From Archangium lansingense (GTDB lineage Bacteria > Myxococcota > Myxococcia > Myxococcales > Myxococcaceae), in NCBI RefSeq assembly GCF_026626635.1, contig NZ_JAPNKA010000001.1, forward strand, positions 11,640,501 to 11,704,500: a DNA stretch of 64,000 nucleotides, given 5' to 3'. Below the pieces are notes generated by a model that was not told where the DNA came from, made no database searches, and was given only the letters and a program-made list of their open reading frames with translations. This document shows, piece by piece, positions 8,725 to 15,713 of the stretch. The position numbers and the translations under genes were made by a program. Each line of letters begins with the position of its first letter. Positions within the stretch are counted from its first letter, which is position 1.

Positions 8725-9651
8725 GTGTCCCTCGCGTCCCCCGTGGGCCTGCTCGCGCTGGCCCTCCTCGCCACTTCCCCCAAGGCCGCCGAGCCGTCAC
8801 CTCCGGACACCTGTGAGACGGCGAGCCCCCTCATCGTCCTGACGGATGAGTCCACCGCGAATCCCCCCGTGGTGTGTATCAGCCCGGACCTGTCCCTCAC
8901 CTTGCGCTTCGACTCGCTGATTCAGCCTGGCTCCGAGAAACTTCAGGAGCGCGAGCGCTTCCAGGAAGTCAACCCTGGGGAGAGGACACTCATGCTGGTG
9001 CCCCCGGAGCGGCTGGTGGCCGGGGAGCGCTTCAAGGTGGAGGTGTGCTTCGCGGATGGCGCGGCCCCGGCTTGCGCCACCGTGCTCCTGCTGGCGCACC
9101 CGGCGCTCGGCATGCAGCAGGTGAAGGTGTTCCGCCAGGCGCTCCCGGTGGCGTACTTCCGGGAGGTGGCACAGGAGGCCCAGGCCGACAACCAGCGGCT
9201 GCGCGAGGAGGTGCGGCAGTTGCGCGCCGAGCGCGTCATGCCAGACGGGCTGCGAGGCGTGTTCGCTTCGGAATTGCTGACAGAGGCGGGCATTGTGTGC
9301 ACGCAACTGTTGAACATCGTCACCGCGGCGAAGGGGAGTGCACTTGGCTTGCTCGACATCCGCAGTTGCCGCGCCAAGGACCGCGTCGCGGTGGAGGTGA
9401 AACTCAAGAGACCCACCACGGCGGCCTGGACGGCGGCGGGCGCGGTGCTGCGTGGGCCCAAGGGTGAAGTGTTGAAGCCGCTGCCCCTCTGGCAACCGGA
9501 GCCCATCCCGGGAACTGAGGCCCCAAACTGGGTCAGCGTGGTGGTGGAAGTGCCGGCCACGGCGGCGGAGGCCCGGGGCACGTACACCCTCACGCTCTGG
9601 GACGCGGAGCGCCAGCGCACCGTCAGCCTCGGGAACGTCACCTTCCCATGA
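8725..9651 (+). CDS. DUF2381 family exported protein
   Basis: 308-residue member of the myxobacterial paralogous family TIGR02268/DUF2381. It starts with a signal peptide (VGLLALALLATSPKAAEP), then two beta-rich halves joined by a short coiled coil (DNQRLREEVRQLRAER, about 152-168). The family has no established function and its members commonly sit next to Ser/Thr kinase genes in myxobacteria, as here; a role as extracytoplasmic partner of the kinase is inference. The start is GTG at 8725, with GGAGG at 8709-8713. It converges on the second immunity gene with 143 bp between stops. Confidence 0.8.
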   Translation: MSLASPVGLLALALLATSPKAAEPSPPDTCETASPLIVLTDESTANPPVVCISPDLSLTLRFDSLIQPGSEKLQERERFQEVNPGERTLMLVPPERLVAGERFKVEVCFADGAAPACATVLLLAHPALGMQQVKVFRQALPVAYFREVAQEAQADNQRLREEVRQLRAERVMPDGLRGVFASELLTEAGIVCTQLLNIVTAAKGSALGLLDIRSCRAKDRVAVEVKLKRPTTAAWTAAGAVLRGPKGEVLKPLPLWQPEPIPGTEAPNWVSVVVEVPATAAEARGTYTLTLWDAERQRTVSLGNVTFP

Positions 9652-9794
9652 AGCGGACCCGCCCGTATGTGCTTCACAGCTTTCCGCGCGTGACAACCGT
9701 CCGGTGACCCCACTGCTCCGTCACCTCTTGGATGAACCGAGGTGGTTCGCGGTCATGCGCTCCCGCGGACGTCCTGTCCGGGCACCTGCTCGTG

Positions 9795-10538
9795 TCACTC
9801 GCTGGCGGACCCGGGCTTCGGACGTTCGATGAGACCGGCCCGGTCGAGCAGCTCTCGCACGCGGGCGGTGAACGCCACGTGCTCGGGGTTGCTCGCCGTC
9901 ATGGGCTCGGGGGAGAGCACGAGGAGCCAGCCCAGCGTCCCCACCGGCTCGATGCGCACGGGCGCGGGCAGCGGCGGCAGCGTCCCCAGGCGGCGCGACA
10001 GGTACGTCAGCCAGCCCACCCGCACCTCCCGCTTCCGCTTCTTGATGAGGCGCACCATCTCGGTTGAGCTCGCCATGGCGTAGTCAGGGTCCCACGCGGT
10101 GGCCACACGGGTGAGCACCTCGGCCAGCACCGGGGCGCTCAGTATCCGCTCCCGCCCCGGGCCCTCCTCGGGCGGGTAGAACAGGCAGGTATTTCCTGCT
10201 CCAAAGGGCGAGTACTCACCGCAGTGAAGCTCGACGCGGGTCCGCTCCTTCTTCGCATTCCACACGTGCTCTCTGAACCCGAGATCCTCGATGACCTTCT
10301 TACCCAAGTCCGTACGATTCCTGCCGTGAAGGAACAACTGCTCCCACTCTGTCTCCTCCGCGCGAACAGGGTGACCCGGCAGGTCGCGGGGGGCTCCACG
10401 CCCTCCCCGGTACCACTGGGCGAACGTCGGGTCGCACCGCGCCAGCATGTGGAAGAAAAGCACCGCGCGTTGGGCACACTCCAATGCCGTCTCCTTCCGC
10501 GGGCCCCAGTAGGCCCCCAGGTAGTAATCCTCCTGCAT
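9795..10538 (-). CDS. Imm52 family immunity protein, copy 2
   Basis: 247 residues, exactly the length of copy 1 at 3871. The first 50 residues and the last 75 are nearly identical to copy 1, down to LGTLPPLPAPVRIEPVG. The centre (about 55-135) is clearly different, including HCGEYSPFGAGNTCLFYPPE where copy 1 has TCGGYSPWGGPNSCLLDPLW. Predicted antidote to toxin copy 2, which ends 14 bp upstream. I chose the ATG at 10538 because it matches the copy 1 start; a longer in-frame reading extends into the toxin gene and is not expected to be used. Confidence 0.82.
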   Translation of the reverse strand: MQEDYYLGAYWGPRKETALECAQRAVLFFHMLARCDPTFAQWYRGGRGAPRDLPGHPVRAEETEWEQLFLHGRNRTDLGKKVIEDLGFREHVWNAKKERTRVELHCGEYSPFGAGNTCLFYPPEEGPGRERILSAPVLAEVLTRVATAWDPDYAMASSTEMVRLIKKRKREVRVGWLTYLSRRLGTLPPLPAPVRIEPVGTLGWLLVLSPEPMTASNPEHVAFTARVRELLDRAGLIERPKPGSASE

Positions 10539-10552
10539 GATGGCTTCCTTCT

Positions 10553-12106
10553 CTACCGTGCTGCCGGTGTATGGATGACGGTGATGTTGTCCCATCCGTT
10601 CTTCTCGAAAAGTTTTTGAAGGAAGTTCGCGAACTCCACTTCGGCCACGTGCCACACCACCGGCAGATTCAGCGTCTCGGCTACTTTCGATTGCCGTTCC
10701 GCCTGCTCCACCAGCCCTTTGTAACCCTTTCCAGGTTCGAACCAGGACTTGGCCGCACCGTCTTTCGCGAGGAAGTGCTTGTAGCTTCCCCCCTTGGCCT
10801 CCAGCAGCGCCTTGCCGGTGAAGCCGTCGAACTCCACCGCACCAACCATGTACACATACCAGGCGGGCCGTCCCGTGATCTGCTCCTGGTAATCGAGAGC
10901 CTGCTTTGACTCGGTGGTGGGCTTCTTGTACGTCCACTTTCCGGGACCCCGCGCCGGAGCTGTCTTGGAGCCCTTCCCCGCCTTGCCGCTCGCGCCGCCG
11001 CTTCTTCCCCCGCCCTTCCCCGCCATGTGGAGGATGGAGAGGGCGCCCAGGTCCATCGTCGTGCCCACCGCCACCACGGCCCCACCCAGCACCAGCTCAC
11101 CCCTGGCCGTGAGTGACAGCACCGGCAGCTCCGCCCCCAGCCCGTTCATGCGTCCCACCGTGACCCGCGCTCCCCCGAGCATCAGGATGATGTGCGTAGA
11201 CAGGCGCGCCGCCTCGCGTATCTGGTCCTCCCGCGACATGGCGCCGTAGCGCGCGAAGTACTCGGGCGAGGAGGCGATGAGCTGCGCCACCGTGGTGGGC
11301 AACTGCCCCAGGTCCTCCAGCGTGCGGATGGGGTGGAGCACGGTATTGGCCAGTGCCAGCACCATCTCCGCCATGGCGTCCTGGGCCCCGTCGAGCGCTG
11401 CGTTGAACGGGTCCCTCCCCAGGCCCAGCTCGGCCAGGGAATCGCTGTCCGCGCGCCGCAGGGCCTCGGTGGCCGGGTAGAAGACGCCCCCGTGCGAGTA
11501 GTAGAAGCCGCCCACCACCAGGAGGCCTACCCTCCACTCGCCCTCCACCAGCTTCAGCGGGCCCCGGCGCTGAAGAGGAGTGCCGTCGAGCGCGGCCACC
11601 AGGTAGCCGTCCGGGCGCACCAGCACCAGGAACCCGAAGCGCTCGGCCCGCCACTTCAAGTCGGCATAGTCCACGCGCTCGCCGCCCTCGAGCACCTCGC
11701 GCAGCAGCCAGGACAATGCCCGGCGCGGGGCGAAGTTGCGCTGCGTCACGGGCGTCTCCGACAGATGCCGCAGAAGCTGGCGCGCCTGCTCCAGATAGAG
11801 CGCCGCGCCCGCCGGGTGCCGGACCTCCTCCCCGAGGCCACTGGCCTCCTGCACCACCTGGAAGAAGTCCTCCGTTTGCTCGGGGAAGCCGCCCGCGGCG
11901 CCCTCTCCGGGCGGAGGCGGGGTTGCTGGCTCCCATGAGGAGGCGCTGTTGCGGTGTTCGGTAGGCAGCGAGTGGAGACCGAAGCCGCTCGTCAGGCTCG
12001 CGCGCGGAGGGCCCGTGGCGCACCCTTCGACGAGCACGGCCACGGCCATGGTCAGGATGAGCGCACCGAGCCGGCACCTCTGCGCGCCAACGGAATGAGT
12101 GGACAA
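10553..12106 (-). CDS. Lipoprotein polymorphic toxin with C-terminal Tox-REase-5 nuclease domain, copy 2
   Basis: 517 residues, the same length as copy 1 at 4627. The lipoprotein signal (lipobox LVEGC), body and linker are nearly identical to copy 1 up to about residue 395. The C-terminal domain keeps the catalytic pattern (VEFDGF then LLEAKG) and WHVAE but differs at many other positions (for instance GGSYKHFLAKDGAAKSWFEP). It uses TTG at 12106 behind GGGGGAGA, equivalent to the copy 1 start. The pair is therefore a complete second toxin/immunity cassette, not a broken remnant. The delivery machinery is not in the window. Confidence 0.8.
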   Translation of the reverse strand: MSTHSVGAQRCRLGALILTMAVAVLVEGCATGPPRASLTSGFGLHSLPTEHRNSASSWEPATPPPPGEGAAGGFPEQTEDFFQVVQEASGLGEEVRHPAGAALYLEQARQLLRHLSETPVTQRNFAPRRALSWLLREVLEGGERVDYADLKWRAERFGFLVLVRPDGYLVAALDGTPLQRRGPLKLVEGEWRVGLLVVGGFYYSHGGVFYPATEALRRADSDSLAELGLGRDPFNAALDGAQDAMAEMVLALANTVLHPIRTLEDLGQLPTTVAQLIASSPEYFARYGAMSREDQIREAARLSTHIILMLGGARVTVGRMNGLGAELPVLSLTARGELVLGGAVVAVGTTMDLGALSILHMAGKGGGRSGGASGKAGKGSKTAPARGPGKWTYKKPTTESKQALDYQEQITGRPAWYVYMVGAVEFDGFTGKALLEAKGGSYKHFLAKDGAAKSWFEPGKGYKGLVEQAERQSKVAETLNLPVVWHVAEVEFANFLQKLFEKNGWDNITVIHTPAAR

Positions 12107-12253
12107 GCCGTATCTCCCCCAGCCGCATGGCTGAAACAGCCCCCTGGACTTCAGGAGGACAGGGCAGGGGCAGTCAAGCCTTCAGGTAGGGAAAGACAGG
12201 GCTTTCCCAACGGGTAGGGAGGGACGTGGTGGAGGGACGCCACCCCGGAGGGC
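12107..12253. promoter_or_regulatory. Upstream region of toxin copy 2 with hairpin
   Basis: Contains CAGGTAGG near 12183 and GGGTAGG near 12212, arranged as upstream of toxin copy 1. Between them GGGAAAG and CTTTCCC (about 12189-12208) form a perfect 7-bp stem around ACAGGG. A 34-bp stretch here resembles 14557-14590 upstream of the DUF4132 gene, sharing CTTTCCCAA-Y-GGGTAGG. It also lies just past the stop of nothing on the plus strand, so a promoter/leader role for the toxin is more likely than a terminator. Confidence 0.4.
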
Positions 12254-14446
12254 TCAGGGCGTGTCCGCCTGGAGCGCCAGCGAGCGCATCACGCCGAGCA
12301 GACACGCGCACAGCACCGGCGGCAGCTCTCCGAGCGTGGGCTGGCCCTCCTGTGCGAGGCCGTGGCGCTGCCGGTACTGCGGCTCGAGCGTGTACTCGAG
12401 CTGCCCCAGCTCCACCCGCTCCTCCAGCTCGAACTGCCGCTGGATGGGGGAGTGGAGCACGCGGAAGGCCACCCCGTGGTTCGTCAGGGCGCGCGCGTGC
12501 TCGTGGAGCATGCCGCTCTCCCCCACCGGGGCCCGGCACCCGAGCCGCTCCAGGGTATTCCTCAGCCGGCTGGCCCACAGGGACACGCCCTGGAAGCGGG
12601 TGATGGCCGTGGCCCCGCGCTCCGCGTCGGTGGGTCGGAGGGCCTCGCGCTGGAGCTGGTGGAAGGGCTGCACGAGCCGGTAGTCCGCCAGGTGCTCCCC
12701 CCACAGCGCGTGCGTGCGCTCATCCTCCAGTACCGGGTGCCAGAGGCCGACGCGCTCGGAGGGGTGCAGGCGCACCTCCGCGTTCTGCGCGTCCACCAGC
12801 GTCCCGTCCTCCGCGACGCGGAAGGAGCCCACCACCTCGCCCGTGGGCGTGAGCCGGGACCAGAGCACGGGCTGGATGCCGAGCCGCAGCACCGGGTGGC
12901 GCAGGAAGAGCCGCTGCCAGCGCTCCAGCGGGTAGTCGTCCTGGACGAAGAGCACCTCCTCGAGCCGCGCGAGCTGCGCCTTCAGCACCGGCTGGAGGTT
13001 CTTGCGGAGCACGTCGAAGCGCTGCTTGCCCTCCGCGTGCTTCACCGGGTCCTCGTCCTTGCGGAGGGCCGGGAAGGACTGCGTCACCCTGCCGCCCTCG
13101 TGGTGCACCTCCAGCGAGAGGTCCGCCCGCACCTTCACCCGGAGCCGGCGGGGGCCCAGGTCCACCACCAGGCCCTCCGGCGTGAGGCCCAGGTCCGGCA
13201 CCAGCTCCTCGCGCAGCTGCTCGGGTGTCAGGCCACGCGCGGCCGCGGCCTCCGCGAGCCCCTCGCGTGCGTTCTGCACGAGCGACTCGGTGTACCTCCC
13301 GCCCGCGGAGGCGATGCGCTCCAGCTGCGAGAGGGCGAACACGGTGCCCATCCTGCCGAGGGCGCGGATGGCGGTGTTGGCCTTGGGCTTCTGGTGGCGG
13401 CGCCACGCGTCAATCTGGCGGCAGATGGTCGTCACCGCCTCGTCCCCTCCGTACTCCGCAATCAGCGAGAGCATCCAGGCGGCGCCCGTCTTGCCCTTCA
13501 CCGAGAGCCAGCTCTCCAGCGCGTGCCGCCCGAGCGCTGGGAGCACCTGAGGGGGGAGGTGCCGCTCGAGCAGGTGCCGGAACGGGCGGGGCAGCCGCTC
13601 CTCCCCCAGCTCCCTGGCCTGCATGAGCAGCCACCGCACCGGCAGCTCCCCGAGCGGCGCGAGCGCGGTGACGAGTGAGAGCCCGCGAAGGTCCTTCGGC
13701 ACCGCATCCGCGCCCTCGGCCCGGGCGAGCTCCGCCCAGGCCTCGAGCGGGAGCGTGCGCTCCGGGTCCAGAAGGGAGACGTCCTCGCCGAGCGCCTCCA
13801 GCCGGTCCAGGAGGAGGCCCCGGTCCACGGCCGTCAGCTCCGGCCGCGTGCAGAGCTGCCGGAGCACCTCCACGGCTCCGTCCACGCGCGAGCGGCAGAG
13901 CGCCTGGAGAACCGCGCGGCGCACGCGGGGGTGCGCATCCGAGGCGAGCCCCGCCTCCACCACCTGGCGCGGCGCGGCCCGGGCCAGGAATGTCTGCACG
14001 GTGCGGACGGGCTCGAGCGCCTGCGTCGTCGCGAGGAGCGCGCGGACCGCCGGCACCAGGGCCGGCAGGGACTCCGCAGGCAGCGCGGCGAGCGGGGAGC
14101 CGTCGCGGAAGGACGTCGAGGTCGTCTGCGCGAGGGTTTCCGGATGGAGCGTGAGCGCATCCAGCGCCAACGGGCGCAGGCGCTCACGCTCCGCGCCCGC
14201 CTCCTCCCGGGACTCCGGCACCCCGGCCATGCGCGCAGCCAGCGCCGCGTCCTCCACACCCGTCAGGACGGCATGGACGGCCTTGAGCCGCCCGAGCAGG
14301 GTGAGCGCCGCCACGCGCGAAACCGCCGCCTCCCCCCGCAGCTGCTCGCCCAGCTGCACCGCGGAGAGCCGAGAGAGGTCAGTGCGCTCGGGCTCGGGGG
14401 AAGGCGCGTCGAGGATGGGAGCAGGATCGGGAGTGAGGGGGAGCAT
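12254..14446 (-). CDS. DUF4132 domain protein
   Basis: 730 residues with no signal peptide or membrane helix, so probably cytosolic. The N-terminal 400 residues are Leu/Ala-rich paired helices resembling HEAT-type repeats (for example HPRVRRAVLQALCR, NTAIRALGRMGTVFAL). The C-terminal third is the DUF4132 domain: QRFDVLRKNLQPVLKAQLAR, YPLERWQRLFLRHPVLR, RLLWSRLTPTGE-like text and WRFxQPFHQ-like text (here LVQPFHQLQRE). An N-terminal WGR domain, common in relatives, is absent. Function unknown; such proteins are often found in accessory and conflict-type loci. The start ATG is at 14446. It follows the toxin block on the same strand with its own upstream region. Confidence 0.75.
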   Translation of the reverse strand: MLPLTPDPAPILDAPSPEPERTDLSRLSAVQLGEQLRGEAAVSRVAALTLLGRLKAVHAVLTGVEDAALAARMAGVPESREEAGAERERLRPLALDALTLHPETLAQTTSTSFRDGSPLAALPAESLPALVPAVRALLATTQALEPVRTVQTFLARAAPRQVVEAGLASDAHPRVRRAVLQALCRSRVDGAVEVLRQLCTRPELTAVDRGLLLDRLEALGEDVSLLDPERTLPLEAWAELARAEGADAVPKDLRGLSLVTALAPLGELPVRWLLMQARELGEERLPRPFRHLLERHLPPQVLPALGRHALESWLSVKGKTGAAWMLSLIAEYGGDEAVTTICRQIDAWRRHQKPKANTAIRALGRMGTVFALSQLERIASAGGRYTESLVQNAREGLAEAAAARGLTPEQLREELVPDLGLTPEGLVVDLGPRRLRVKVRADLSLEVHHEGGRVTQSFPALRKDEDPVKHAEGKQRFDVLRKNLQPVLKAQLARLEEVLFVQDDYPLERWQRLFLRHPVLRLGIQPVLWSRLTPTGEVVGSFRVAEDGTLVDAQNAEVRLHPSERVGLWHPVLEDERTHALWGEHLADYRLVQPFHQLQREALRPTDAERGATAITRFQGVSLWASRLRNTLERLGCRAPVGESGMLHEHARALTNHGVAFRVLHSPIQRQFELEERVELGQLEYTLEPQYRQRHGLAQEGQPTLGELPPVLCACLLGVMRSLALQADTP

Positions 14447-14556
14447 GGGGGCCTCCGCTCTTATAGCAGCCGGGCGCGGCCTCCTGGACGGCAGACGTTG
14501 GCATCCTAAATCCTACTGTCCACGTAACCAGGGCAAGCCCACAGCTCGAAGAGCTG

Positions 14557-14590
14557 AAAGAGTGGTCTTTCCCAATGGGTAGGATGGAAT
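14557..14590. repeat. Upstream repeat shared with toxin copy 2 region
   Basis: GAAAGAGTGGTCTTTC forms a 6-bp stem (GAAAGA/TCTTTC) and is followed by CCAATGGGTAGGATGG. The same order, with about 7 differences in 34 positions by eye, occurs at about 12190-12223, where the stem is GGGAAAG/CTTTCCC. The two copies flank the DUF4132 gene as direct repeats. Shared regulation of the minus-strand genes or a mobilisation footprint are both possible. Confidence 0.4.
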
Positions 14591-14621
14591 CCCAGGGTGA
14601 GACCGCACGGCCCCACCTGGC

Positions 14622-15713
14622 TCAACGCGAAAGGGGCTGGCGCACCACGCGGTGCTCGCCGCGTAGCAGCGCCAGCCACCGCTCCCCGGCATCCACCGAG
14701 GGGCCCCCAGGTTCGGCCACCGCCAGCGGCAGGTGAGTCTCCCGGGTAACGGGGTCCAACGAGGTGGGGTCCAGGTCCAGCGTGCCCCCTCCCGCGAGGC
14801 CCACGCGTACCCAGGCATGAGGCCGCGCAGGGCCGCCGTCCACGACGAGCAGTCCGTGCACCAGCGCCACCTTCTGCCCACGCGCCGCTGCCCAAGCCGC
14901 GAAACGCAGCGCATGCGCCAGACACCCGCCCGCTTCGCCCTCGCCCTTGTCGCTCCAGTCCGCGGCTCCCGGGCCCTTCTCCGGAAAGGCCGCGTGGACC
15001 GCCTCCGCGAGCGTCCGCGCGTCCCCGGCCCGCCAGTCCGTCAGCCAGCCAGGCCGTGTCACGAGAGGCCAGGAGGGTGAGAAGGCGAGCGGACCCGCTC
15101 TCCCTTCCACGGGTACGCCCTCGGCGAAGAGCTCCGGTGGTGGCCTCAGCCGTACGCCCGGTGCAACCGAGGTGAAGCGCGACTCTCCCACATCCAACGT
15201 CACCATCCGCCCGCGCTCGTCATAGCGCGCGGTGAAGGGCTGGCCGAACATCGTGCCCTCCACCGCGTCTCCGCGGACGGCGGTGACACAGTGGGGCCCC
15301 TCGCGGCCGGACAGCTCCTCTCGCCCCGACACACATCCGGGAGCGCGAGGACCCCGCCACAACCACAACGCCTGCGGAATGCTCGCGCGCCCCACCACGG
15401 TCTCTCCCGGTCCCACCACCAGGGAGACCTCCCGCACGCGCTCGCCCATGTGCTCTCCCCGGGTATGTAGGTGACGAGAGGTATAGGTGAAGCGCGTCAC
15501 CTCAGGTGTGAGGGAGAGAGTGACCGTGCCCACGGGCACGCCCTTCCAGGCGAAGACGAAGCGAGCCGTCTCCTCGGGAGAGGGAGTCGACGCGGTTCCC
15601 CCCGCAGGCAGAGCGAGCAGGAGAGCGGGGACAAGGGCAAGCACACTCCAAGTCTGCGCCGATTTGAGGACCCGGGCGAGAATGCGCGCTACGGTGCGAC
15701 TCCGTTCTCTCAT
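14622..15713 (-). CDS. Exported transglutaminase-like domain protein
   Basis: About 363 residues with an arginine-rich n-region and a hydrophobic core (SVLALVPALLLALPAGGTAS) forming a signal peptide. The C-terminal third has the transglutaminase/cysteine-protease-like triad pattern: Cys in GGCLAHALRFAAWAAARG, His in ARPHAWVRVG and Asp in GTLDLDPTSLDP. The N-terminal half is beta-rich with FVFAWKGVPVGTVTLSL, as in periplasmic proteins pairing such a fold with a transglutaminase core. The exact reaction is unknown. The ATG at 15713 overlaps, on the other strand, the ATG at 15712 of the receptor gene; a GTG at 15644 would give a poorer signal peptide. Confidence 0.65.
   Translation of the reverse strand: MRERSRTVARILARVLKSAQTWSVLALVPALLLALPAGGTASTPSPEETARFVFAWKGVPVGTVTLSLTPEVTRFTYTSRHLHTRGEHMGERVREVSLVVGPGETVVGRASIPQALWLWRGPRAPGCVSGREELSGREGPHCVTAVRGDAVEGTMFGQPFTARYDERGRMVTLDVGESRFTSVAPGVRLRPPPELFAEGVPVEGRAGPLAFSPSWPLVTRPGWLTDWRAGDARTLAEAVHAAFPEKGPGAADWSDKGEGEAGGCLAHALRFAAWAAARGQKVALVHGLLVVDGGPARPHAWVRVGLAGGGTLDLDPTSLDPVTRETHLPLAVAEPGGPSVDAGERWLALLRGEHRVVRQPLSR

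Noticed and set aside
12254..14446. WGR-type poly(ADP-ribose) or DNA-binding domain at the DUF4132 N-terminus
   Set aside because: The N-terminus has helical repeats and no W-G-R motif.
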